Shown: piece by piece, positions 10,229 through 21,989 of the stretch
Layout: each line of letters opens with the position of its first letter
How positions within the stretch are numbered: the first letter of the stretch is position 1
Source: Cloeon dipterum
Taxonomy: Eukaryota; Arthropoda; Insecta; Ephemeroptera; Baetidae
Direction: 5' to 3'
Assembly (NCBI RefSeq): GCF_949628265.1
Contig: NC_088786.1
Location: forward strand, 23,209,681-23,273,680
Length of the DNA stretch: 64,000 bases
Notes under the pieces: model-generated
Database searches by the model: none
Told to the model about the DNA's origin: nothing
What the model saw: only the letters and a program-made list of their open reading frames with translations
Position numbers and translations under genes: made by a program

Positions 10229-11741
10229 ATGGCGATTTGGTCCAAGTCTGACAGTAAGTAAAGTATATATAATTTTATAAATTATATTCGCCGTATTTTG
10301 TTGCTTCAATTTTCTTTATTTATTTTTTTGTGGAAATTATATTATTTCGATGAAATATTGTAAATTGAATTTCACTGATATTGGCTGGTCATTACCGAAA
10401 ATACTGGCCAGCTATATGTTTCGATTTATTAGTTTAAACTTTGAAATTATCCAGTATATATGTCTACTTATTTTTACATGCCAAGGCTAAGGTTACCCAA
10501 ATTTAACGCTATTTGTACACTCCATAATCTAATTAGAGTAATTTGTGCTGCTTCTTTATCATTATTTTTTTTTAATTTGAAACTGCCAAAAAATAGAATC
10601 TATGTTTTAAATTTTTAAATACTGCACGTAAAAAGAAAAGAAATGAACACTTTCAAAAATTTTATAAACAATTTTGATTTATATAAAATATTAAAATAGA
10701 TGTGACATGTGATTTATGTCAAAAATTTAAATAAATCCAAATTTTGAAATACCCATTAAAAACGGGTTAATATAACTGCAACAATAAATTGTTTTACAGA
10801 ATAATTTCAAAAAATGAAAAGATGGGAGAACCATTCCTCTTTTATGCACTCTAATGATCTCCAAAAATTATACTTTCTTCGAAAATAGCTTGATACATTT
10901 TGTTTATTCCAAAATATTAATGCAAAAAAGGAAAATAATAAATTTATTAATTTCTTTAGTTTCAGAGATCATGTCCAGCAGCATGGACAGCCCGCTGAGC
11001 GCGTCGTACAGCAGTCCGGACCGCTCGATGGCGTCGTTCAACGCGGACGACAGCATCGACTCGGAGAACGACTTTGATTTGAGCATGTGTCCGCAGTCGA
11101 CGCCGCGGCGGCCGCGGCCCCGCAGCAAGGGGCCTCGCAGCAGGGCCCAAACGCGCAGCCCGACGCAGGTGGTGCGGCTGAAGCGCGTGCGGCGCGTCAA
11201 GGCCAACGACCGCGAACGCAACCGCATGCACCACCTTAACCACGCGCTGGACAAGTTGCGCTGCGTGCTGCCCACCGTACCCGAGGACACGAAGCTGACC
11301 AAAATCGAGACGCTGCGTTTCGCACACAACTACATCTGGGCTCTGTCGCAGACGCTGGGCATTACGGACGTCGGCGCGCCGCCGCCCGGCACCGACTTCG
11401 AGTACAACAACAACGGTGGCGTCACCATGAACATGGGCACCGTCACCGTGTCCATCGGGCCGAACGGCACCAACGCCATCACGTCGACGGCCGGCAGTCT
11501 GGCCCAAGTGCGACGCACGCAGATGGACACTCTGCTGGACAGCTGGGAGCGCGACTCGACCCTCAGCAGCAACTCGAGCTACCACGAAGGGCCGCGCTAC
11601 CAGATGGCCTCGCCCGAGCAGCAGCAACCGCACCAGCACGTGCACTACCCTGAGCCCAGCCCCTACCAGCACTGCATGATGCAGTACAACAGTAACAACA
11701 ACAACAGCTACTGCAGCAGCGGCTATGCTAGTTACTCGTGA
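10229..11741 (+). CDS. Neurogenin/Tap-type bHLH transcription factor
   Basis: The product is a proneural bHLH protein that would bind E-boxes as a dimer with a Daughterless/E-protein and drive neural fate. The bHLH is at residues 75-129 counted from Met 10971: [17 protein letters not shown], loop [15 protein letters not shown], then [24 protein letters not shown] is characteristic of Neurogenin; NDRERNRMH resembles Drosophila Tap. The rest is Ser/Gln/Asn-rich and ends SSGYASYS. Two starts are possible: ATG 10971 (256 residues), or ATG 10229 in a first exon (10229-10253, donor ACA|GTAAGT) spliced in frame to 10960 or 10966 (268 or 266 residues). I prefer 10229 because the TATA/Inr promoter lies just before it and the splice keeps phase. 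The open frame running back to 10854 is AT-rich intron sequence. The coding exon is much more GC-rich than its surroundings. AATAAA is at 11990-11995. Confidence 0.88.
10254..10959 (+). other. Intron of the bHLH gene
   Basis: A strongly AT-rich intron with donor GTAAGT at 10254. Two acceptor AGs lie six bases apart (10958-10959 and 10964-10965). Nothing else is recognisable inside it. Confidence 0.6.
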
Positions 11742-11996
11742 TAATCCTGATTATGTACAGCAGATATAAGTGCAATTAAATGTATGCCCGTGTTTGAATG
11801 TAAATAAGAATACTTGAAACAAAATCTGACCAGAAAACTATCACTTGGTTGGTCAAGGCGTGAAAAATATGTATATTTATACCGTATAAGCTATATCACA
11901 ATCGTGTCTTAAAATTCGAGTGTGTTTCACTTGTATCAGAGAGCCGATATTGTACAAAACGAATGCATCTGTACAAACGTCCAAAAGCAAATAAAA
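11742..11996 (+). other. 3' UTR of the bHLH gene with polyadenylation signal
   Basis: AT-rich tail after the TGA stop. AATAAA is at 11990-11995. Confidence 0.55.
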
Positions 11997-12000
11997 ATTA

Positions 12001-15000
12001 TTTAAACAATATAAATCGCATCCTTTGATATTTTATTGCTCATTTTCACTCCACCCACCAAATTTACAATAGTGGCATCAGGAAAATAAAATTCTCAAGG
12101 GGAATCTCTTCCTATACATCTTTTCACTTTCTGCAAAACGATTATTATCTATTTCATTGCGCGATTCTCTGCGGAGTAACTAACAATTAACCGCACCAAG
12201 CGAAATGGGAGAGAAGCCGGCAGCATCCTCTTTCTCTCGCTGGCGATGAGAGCACTCGAGAGTATCTCTCCGCTCAACGAGTGGCCCATCGTCAGCATCA
12301 AAACCTGCCGCGCTGCGTTACCATTATTCGCTAATTTGGCGTTCGCCGTGCGTACAGTACACGCTGATAGAAAATACATATTCGAGTGCCTCTTCAGAGA
12401 CTTGCGTTTCCATCGGGGCACTTAGAGCATTTGTTGTAAAAATTACATAGAGAGCACCCACAGCGAGACTGCTATCTTTGATTGTCACAGGAGAATAGAA
12501 TATTGTGCGGTCGGCGGAGAAAGAGATCTGAACTGTTGCAAAAGTGGCAGTGCGCTCTCAAACACTTCCTCTGCTGATTTCTTATTGTTATCTACCATTC
12601 TTTTGGAGTTTTCCGGCCTTTACAGAGGAAAAGTGAAAACTGTAAGGTGCACTATGGCAATTACTCTTTATTCACTGATCGGGAGCTGCCTGCATGGCTG
12701 CCATAAACGGGAAACTGTATCATAGTATTCAATATTGATCTTCATAGCATAGAGAGACAAATGGGAAAATCCAGTTCCCTCCTTTAAAACTTATTTGCCA
12801 TCGATTGAGTGGATTGGGCAGGTACATAGATTCCTATGAGGTAGCCGAATAACTCATTTGTTTAAAAAAAATTATATGCCATTTTTTGCCTCCGTAAATG
12901 GACAAATTGCCAATTATGTCGAAAACTAAAGACAATATAATGCCATCGCAGGGCTTCATTTTGTGTATGTAAATGAAAAACAATGGGTTGCTCCTTGGAG
13001 TAATTAATGTTCACTAAAAACTTATTACAATTAAGTTTATTTTACAACGGAAAGATTAATTAACTTGCCAAATTTTAGAAATAATCGAATCATTATCATT
13101 TAGCTGAATCTGCATCTCTCGATTTTTAGGCGTTAATTTTCATAACTTAATATCTCGGCCAAAATCGGAAATGATTTTGGTCGGAATTCTGTTTCATTGA
13201 CACCTCATACCACCCTTAATAACCTATAATGATAGTTTAGAAATTGCTAAGGTCAATTTACACCAAAAAAGAATAAAACTTACGACGCAAAATATTTTTT
13301 CGTGTGTTTTTTATTCAATTTTGTAACCATCCAAAAGCTGGTGGGATAAATGTATTTATTATTTATAATTTTTCCAACCTAATATTCAATCAATAATGGT
13401 TTGCGTGCTTTTAACATAAAATAGTTCACTCCTACACCCTGGTGAGTATAAATAGACTAGCGTGACAAATCCCAAACTAATTGGCCTTGCAGACGGCGCA
13501 CACTTGAACTCACGCCGCAGTTGGATTGCGAGACCACTAATTTGCGTTATAACTGCGGCATGTACCGCCCAAAAGGTCACCGTCGGCATGCATTACAACT
13601 GATTATCCACGGCACGTGGCCGGGTGTGCGCCGGCAATAATTGAGCGTGCCGTCTAGACCACCATGCCCATTTCCTGTTAATTCGCTGTGTCAACATAAC
13701 GGAGGCATGAAATTTGTGTCCCGATTCGCGGCGCGCGGCACCCGACTCGGGGCGGGCGGACTAGCAAACCACCCTCTCCGATTGCGCATGCAGGCAGCAA
13801 GCCTAAAAATAAAATGCAATTTGATTACTGATGCCGGGTGAATGAAGCACAAAGAGATTTAAAAGTCTCTGGGGTGGCAGCTGCACCCCGCGTAGCCCTC
13901 GGCCGCGCAAGTGAACTGGTCCTTTTGTCCCGGCGACACCCCTTCGAGCTATAAAAACTAACAGGGTATGAATACGATGGCGCGGCCCCCGTCCCCCCCC
14001 CCCGGCCTGCTTTCGCCCGCTGCGCTCAGTGCATGCAGGGCCCGTCCTGCCGCGGGGAGAGAAAGCATCGCAAGCTGCAGGCTTTTAAAGGATTAGTCCG
14101 GCTCCCGGCGTCTATTACTTAAGATTACGCCGTCATAATACGCTCATAAAATTCGATTAATCAGCTTATCGTGTGGTTTTGCATTTTATGAACACGCCGG
14201 ATTAGAACCTGTTCGCGATCGCTTGATTTCTGCGGAAACAATCAAATTGATTGTCATCGCGCCGAGAGCAGCGTGTTGCGTATACATATATACGCGCTTT
14301 GATGTGCCCCACTTTCGAACACCTGCCCCGCGCGCGCGTCGGGGGTAAGAGTGGGTGCAACAACCAGCACGCACGTTGTGTCTATGCATGATTCATTGAT
14401 TGCACACACACTCGAATAATGGAAATAATGACGGCGTCCAGTCAAGCGAGCCAAGTCACAAAATGCGATTCGAGCGCAGTGTATAAACGATTGCTTTTGA
14501 TGGCTCTCGGAGCTCAAATCACTCAAAATCGTGATTGATGAGAGAGCGTTCATGCAAATTTGCAGTCAGCATTAATTAAGCATCAATATATTTAGGAGAA
14601 TTGGAGCATACTACAAAAACTCGAACAATTCTTGTTGCTATTGCAGGACCAATCTTCAATGATCGAATTTTTGCCAGAATCTATATATTATGCATGCAGT
14701 AAATTTTTATTTACAGAAAAGTAGGTGCAAAAACTGATGGCAATCACTACCTCCCTTCAAAAAATCTCATTTTATTTCAAAGCGGAGAGTTTCCTGGCAT
14801 GAATCATTGTATTTTTTGTTCAGAAGATGAATCAGCTCTGCCATAAAAGCATATGGTCAAGCACTGTTAATATTCGAAAATATTTTTTGCCAAAATCTGA
14901 GTTTTGATGATGACTAAGACAGTCCTCTGTTTATAATGTGCTTTATTGTTCAAGCCATCAACTCATACGACTGCACAACAATATAAATTAGGCAAATCAT

Positions 15001-18000
15001 TTGTAATTGATACCCAGTATCAATAGTATGTACTTTAAAGTAAAGGTTTAGAGACAAAGAGTGAAATATCATGTTAACCTTTATCTGATATATTCTCTGA
15101 AAATTGGGAAATAGTTCAAATTTTCTTAGGTTGCCGTTTAAATTTTTGAGAAAATCGGCTCCAAAGTTTGCATACTAATCATGCGGCGAGCACTGTCTTC
15201 TTACTGTAAAAATTTATTTCGCCAGAAGGGAAATTCACCTCATAATTCGCTCACCATTGGATACACAGCGAGAAGGATCGAAATCAAGTGAAATATTATT
15301 GACAATACGTTTATTTTTTTTAAAAAATTTGGTAAAATCTGAAGTTTAACTTTTCTCCCGAGTAATTATTTCATTAATTCACATTGTTAAAATAAATATA
15401 TGCTAAATTTCCCAAACAATAAACGCAATAGTCAACAATGCAAAACGTTCTTAATTGTTGGCCTGTAAAGCTCTACTTTAAAAGCAGCCGCTGAATAATT
15501 TTTAAATAATTTCAACTTTTAATGTTTCAAAAAACAATACAAATTCAAACAATATCGTGAGTATCAGGCGCGCAGGCTAAGTCTGACCACCTAATTCAAA
15601 ACCAAATACACCGAATTTTCTCATGCAATATGACCAAGCGAGAAGTCAGTCAAAATCCCACTAAAATTAGAGGTAAGAACTACCTTAAATATAAAAAACA
15701 AATTTTCAATTTTCCAAACCATTTGCGGCAAAAAAATCTTTCTGCTTTCTGCTCTCTTCGAATGTTTATTTATTTTTTTTTGCCACGTCCTCAATTAAGC
15801 CTCTCGAGGGAAGATACTGTCGGCTCTTCATATTAATGCACCTCTCAAGAGTGTCTATTTCAAATAGAGGACTTGAGCGTGGCGGCTAATTGATCTAAAT
15901 GGAGTGTCGCGCGCGTCCTGTCTGTCCGGCACCCGCCCGCTGCATGCACATTATTATTTTTCACCCCCGAACGCACACGTGTGTCAGTGGCTTTTAAAAA
16001 CAAACGTTTATCTTATGATAAATTGCATCGAGTGGGATATGCCACATTAAAAAAGGGGTGGCTCATTGTGCATGCCGTGCGCGACGCGCGCGATTTATTA
16101 TCGTGTGTCGGTCGGCGATTTTTGAAATCTGGTGCCATTAAAAAACCTGATGCACGTGGTGGGTGACAGGTCTCACACTGAATTATTAAAGGGCTTTGTC
16201 TCTCTGATGCCCGATATCAATATGTGCACTCCATTCATGTGTCTCCTCGGCACTTCATTTCGCCCTCTTTGTGCGCAGCTTTCGTCATTTGCATTATAAT
16301 CCGGCGTGATTAGTTGTGTTGTCGGCTCTTAATCCGCGTCGGATCAATTTTCATCGGTCTGTGTGTAACTGCTCATCTCTACAAGAGTTTGTTTGCGGTA
16401 CGATGTATATTGTAGGATTTACGCGTGTTTAAATTTAACCCGAAAATTGTCTGCTTAAGTTGGCATTTTGACCTGGTTTAAAAATGTGGCAAGTTAAAAT
16501 ATTTTCAAAATGTACTATTCATCTAATAGTTATAGTTGGGTAAATATTCTTCAAACCTAAACCCCATTCTCAGTGCAAATAAAAACACACTATAAGCTAA
16601 GACAATAGAACGAATCAAAAAACGAAACGATATAACACTTTGGACTGGGCATCATTTGCAATATTTGATTCAGAATGATATCACATATTTGTTATCACTT
16701 CAAATGAAATTTTTATTTCAAAAAGGTGATTTGCATCAACACTAACGGTAAGTGGCACAAGACGAGGAAAGAAAATTAGATAATAAATACGAACTGAGGC
16801 GCACGTTCACAATTTCAATACCTTCTATACACAAAATAAATTATTTCTGATATCAAGATGAAACCTTTTCTAAATTGATGATGAAATCAATGATGGAAAC
16901 ATGGCGGTGAAGAAAAATTTACCAATTGGGAACAGTGACATGATTCAGAAACTCATTTGTTGGTGTAACTTGTTTCGCATTTTGCTTTGCATGTTCATAC
17001 AATTCGTTACGAACTCACAATCAGTGCACCCCTCGTGCCTTTCCCCAAGCTCATTAACCCCCTTTTTAGCAAGCAGCATGCCGCAAGTTCCATGTATTAA
17101 CACCAGCTAGCGCTATCTTACCAACTCATAATGCGACACAGAACCCGAATATGAGTTACGTAATCGGCGTTGAAAAATAGGTTTTAAAAGGTCGTATCAT
17201 CTCTTGAAAAAATTACAGAGATAAACACAATTCGCAATAAAATATACATAATAATTAAAGAAAACGGAATATTTGGTTAATGCTTTATTAGCAATCGAAA
17301 TAGCACGGAGACAAAAAAACGCGCAAATAAATGTGTATATTATATGTATAATTTATCGAATTATTACATTGGAAGTGAGCATAATAATGCTAAAAATTAC
17401 TGATGCGCATAGACTTTATACTTAAAAAATAAATCACTTTTCACAAGTACGAGATTTGTTGGCAAAAAGCTAATTTTGCATAATATTCTCCCTATTGGTT
17501 TAAATGTTCAATTACGTTCTTGTTTATTAACTGTTTAAAAAAAGGTTTTGGAAATTTCTTTAACATTGCGATTTTAGTTAGATGTATTTCTGCATATTAA
17601 TTGATTTTAAAGGTTAGAAATCAATGCAAAATCCCGCAGGTTCACGGCCGTACGTTGCCAACAATGTAATTTTTATTTTTGTTGTATACACATTTATAAC
17701 AATTAACTGAATATAAAACGACAGTTCATCAACCCCAAATTTTATGAGACCTCTCTGCTATGTTAAAATTTGATTGGACCAATAAACACTCTAAAGAAAT
17801 AGGGCTATGCAACCAAGATATTCCATTCATGACTATCATTTCCTCATCCCATATCCTAAATGTCTTCATCTCGAATTTTACCAATGGTTGTAAATCTATT
17901 TATTGTGATTTTTTACTTACTTAATAGCATATGCTCGCCTGTATAAAAAAACCTTAATCGTCGTGCCAAAGTCGCTTGTTATAAGAGACAAAAAATGAAA

Positions 18001-18590
18001 TTAAGTCTTAAACGCTGATGGAGTCCAATAAAATCCATAATATAATAAAACTGATAATTTGGATTCTTGGTAAAACAAGTAACAGAGTAAAATAATTAAT
18101 TTTAGATTCAATTATCAATCTTCCAGATCTGCAATAAACTGTTACAATATTGTGACAAAAACCGATGATTTTTATTTAACCAGGATGTTAATTTTTACTT
18201 TCTTTAATATCCATATTGAAATTGAAAATTATCAATGCCCTTTCTTTAAGAATAACTATTGGAATTAGTCTTCAAATGTGTTAGCTTATATTTCAAACCA
18301 CTTCAGACAAAATTTGAACGCTTCATAAGGACTCTGGCTCGTTTTTACATAACAGAGCCATCAATTCAATTGATTTTGCACAATGTTTAGTTTTTCATTT
18401 TACGCTCCTACTCTTATTTCATTCGTTATTGATTGCAGGTCGCAGGTAAATAAAGCATATTGGTTTACCAACTTAAATTGAAGAAATTCAATATGACTTC
18501 GTGAGGATATGAGTGCAGCATATAGAATCAAACAACGGCACGGCAGATTTTCTCATTTGAGAGAACAACACAGAACCACTATTTTCTAAT
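12001..18590. other. Gene-poor intergenic region
   Basis: About 6.6 kb with no coding sequence I can support. Most is AT-rich. Exceptions are a GC-rich patch at about 13620-14070 (separate entry), a small hairpin at 13157-13182 (GGCCAAAATC / GATTTTGGTC), and a hairpin at 15848-15881 built on CTCAAG...CTATTT / AAATAG...CTTGAG. It may hold enhancers of the bHLH gene or of the long gene to the right. Confidence 0.4.
13620..14070. promoter_or_regulatory. GC-rich patch with poly-C tract and TATA-like motif
   Basis: A GC-rich island in AT-rich surroundings. It holds an E-box GCAGCTGC (13878-13885), CTATAAAAAC near 13950, an 11-C run (13993-14003) and GCTCAGTGCA near 14024-14033. The TATA-to-Inr distance is too large for a standard promoter. 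Its open frames have no recognisable domain. Candidate enhancer or promoter of a non-coding transcript; weak support. Confidence 0.25.
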
Positions 18591-18959
18591 GTTATATGTT
18601 GGAGACGGGTGCTTATACAAACAGAGCGAATGCACTACGAAATGTTTGCAAAGTGTTAATTAGGCGCAGGCAAACGCTAGCTGCGATTGGCTGGGCAAAG
18701 CGAGAAAATTGGCTTGCGATAACTAGCATGTGCATCGCGTTCGTATATACAACCTGTGCAATCGGCGCGTCCGTCGGGTTGCCTAAGTTTGCTCTCGCAG
18801 GCGATTGCACCACGTAATTCGTTGCACGCGGTAAACTGGGACGGTTGCCCCACGAGCGGCTGGCAACAGCAGCTAACACGCAACCAGTGCGACCAGGAAA
18901 AACGGCAATGCAATTGTTTTTTGCGCGTCTGGGGATGCTGGACGGCTCATTGAGAGCGA

Positions 18960-19174
18960 GTTGCATAATGCGAATTTCATTCATGCGTCTGCGGCGCTGT
19001 TGCACGCCGCAGCGGCCGCGGAGCACGTGGACGGGCGCAAGCGCCGCTCTCAGGGGGTGCACCACCTTGGGTTCGGGCTGCGTCGTTGGGGCAGTTCACA
19101 CGAGCATCCCGACCGACCAAGACTCAAGCTGCACCAAGTGCACGACGCGACCGGCCTCGACCACCGCACCTTCA
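18960..19174 (+). promoter_or_regulatory. Candidate 5' non-coding exon of the four-TM protein gene
   Basis: A GC-rich segment ending in a strong donor ATG|GTGAGTTGC (19174/19175). The first coding exon of the gene to the right starts only two bases before its ATG, after acceptor TTGCAG (21987), so at least one upstream 5' UTR exon must exist. This is the best candidate by donor strength and base composition. One frame is open through it but shows no known domain. RNA data would settle it. Confidence 0.35.
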
Positions 19175-21989
19175 TGGTGAGTTGCGTGCTAAACACGATT
19201 TCTACCCTTTTTTCAGGCGGCAGGCAGTATTTATTGTTATTGTGGTTGGATTTTCTGCCGGCCTTTCTCGCTCTGTGAAGTTAGCCGTTCCAAAATTAGC
19301 GACAGTGCTCTAACCACGTTTCTGTGGTCTCTCTCCACGCGCTTTGCTTTTTTGAGACTTATAAGCGTGGAATAATGTTCGTGCTTTTGCTAATCATTAA
19401 ATAATTTTTGCTTCGCACTGCACACAGAAATAATTTCAAAAATAGATTTCAGGCGGGCCGACCCTCATTAATATGACGTATATGTTTTGACCTAAAAAAA
19501 TCAGCTCTGATTTCAAGTAAATATTTATTTATTCTCATCAAAAGATATTTATACAAAAATAGTTAGTGTCAGACAAAGAATCAATGGATGTAAAAGGGCA
19601 ACAAGGCTAGTGGAAGATTACGTACGATTTTTTTTGCAATTCAATTTCAATGAGTTAAATTTTGTGTCAGGATAAAAGATGATTTAGACCATTTATTCAA
19701 CATCTCTTATTTCAAAAAGCTCGAAATTATTGCTTTTGCCAAAAAAGCCAGAATGTTTTAAATATCAAAGCCATCTAGAATTTATTAAATATCAGAGCTA
19801 TCTGCCTAAATAGTTCAATGAATGTTTAATCGTATTTTTTCCTAGATACAGGTAGGTGTGCTATTTTAATTTAATTGAGCAGGCTGAAAAAGTGATTAGG
19901 CCAGCAGCCAATGATCAACATTAACACCAATCCAATCCAGATTTTACAGTTGGTACTGACAAAAGTACAGCCCAAAGCTGTTGGGAGAAGTTATTCAATT
20001 CACACAAGTCTGAAGTAGGTGCTGTAAGGCAAAAAACTCTGAAGTTAAAAGAATTACAGCAGAGGATTGTGTGAGGCGCACTTCAAGGGCAGATGCTAGA
20101 ACTGCTGCTGCGAGCTCAAAGTTCTCTCCGAATGAAGCTTTAACTACTTCCAGCAGGCTTAAGGCGAGCTAATCAAACATTTTATGCGCCTGTCTTTTAC
20201 GAACGTGGGCGCGAAGAGTTGATCTATGCTAAAATCAATGCACATGGTAAAGTTCTGACATTTTTCTCTTGGAAGAAAATCAGGACTTTTTCATAGCTTT
20301 CTGCGGTTAGGATCTTACTGAATATTTTTGTTTTTTGCGTTTCAAGCAACAATCAACTATATAGAGTTTCATGCAACATAATAATCATCTTTTGGTTTAC
20401 TGAAACGCATTTTAATCCGCTCTATTTGTATCCAATTCAATGCAAACGTTGCGTTCAACATCGACCGACTCATGATATGTGCGGGTTTTCATTAAAAGCG
20501 CTTGATAATAATAGATGGTATACGTGCAGGATTGTTGTCATCGGCTTTGAAGCTTCGTTATTTGAGGGATCAAACAAGCGTGTACTATGTTATGAAAATG
20601 ACCAATTTGCCATCAACTTTTATATAAAAGTACGCTTTGGAACCCACGACTTGGGACGGCAGCAAGCAAAGAGAATGATAAATATAGTGCAATGTTAATA
20701 ATACATATTTCGATTGTAAAACAGCTGCGATGCTAAATACAAGCCGCAAGCATAGAAATATGAGCTCTGCAAAACAAAAGTAGATAATTATATTTCCTTT
20801 ATTTCTAGTCAACGAGTCGTTAACTCGATAGACTTAAAATTAGATTTTAAAATTATCAGCACATTGTGTAGAAAAAATAAATTTTAATCTAAATATGTAC
20901 CTGCTATCCTTAAGACATAAATATTCTGAAAATTCGGAATTGCTAGATAATGAGATAATAATATGCTCTCCGCTTTTCAGAACGTGTCGTTAAAATTACA
21001 AGGCACTTTATTGCTCGACAAATTAATGGTCCTTTTAAGTGTTTTATTGTGGAGGCTAGATTGTAGCGTCGCATATACGCCACGAAACATAGCTCCTCTA
21101 TCTAATTACAATTATTCGGTGGCACTCGTAAAACGGGGCGTGTGTACACAGCACGTTTCAACAGCGTCAGTAACGTGCATTTTATGTTTTTAATCAGCAA
21201 AATAGAAACATTTTATTCGCTTCCATGGGCAGACGCTGGATGAAATGGGTTTGTTTTTTGTGCCAGTGTGTGTTTGAGAGACGCAGTTAGCAGTATAAAA
21301 AGTGTGAGCGCACATTGCATTTCGCAAGCTGTATTCAAAGCAATATTAGAAGGCTTATCATCTGCTTTAATTTACCGGGCCGATGGAGGGATGACACGCA
21401 GTGCGATCCACTTCACTTCGCGCCGCGTCGACTGTTTGTGTCTGTTTCCTGCGGTGTCGGACGCGTGACTCCGTACGTGGTGTATTGTGCCACGAGCAGG
21501 TTGCCGCCCCGAATTTTGAGAGCACGCTAATTATATGCGATCCAGATTTGTGCCTCACCCGGTTTAATTAAGCCAAAGTAAAGAGTGGCGTTTGTTCAGA
21601 GTGCCTCTCTCGCTTATGTTCCGTCACGAACATTGCACAAAATTCGAAGTAAAGTTTTAACAAATAAGAAGCCGGCTTTCGTTTCAGTAAAATGTTAAGT
21701 GAAACCATCCTTCAAACAGTCCATCGAGCTTGAAAAAGTAAAAATAAGTAAGCTTTCATCGAGTAATCATCTGTCAGCGCAGACAGCTTTTTACGTCCAT
21801 TAGTTTTAAAAGCCTGCAATTTACACAGAGTGAAAAATCTGCTGTCAGTGCACATTAACGAACGTGCGGCAGCAAAGCGAGTGCGTTATAATTGAGGCTG
21901 CAAATGCTAGCCAGCATTGTCTTCGTTGGTGAAGAGCAAATTGCAAACAGAGGAAAAGAGGATTAATCAAATAAATCAATGTTGCAGTC

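Noticed and set aside
10854..10970. N-terminal extension of the bHLH open frame back to 10854
   Set aside because: It is AT-rich, low-complexity intron sequence directly before a good acceptor; it has no similarity to the family.
18613..19313. Overlapping open frames on both strands near 18.6-19.3 kb
   Set aside because: GC-rich sequence gives open frames in several phases; none shows a domain. Better explained as a 5' exon or promoter island.
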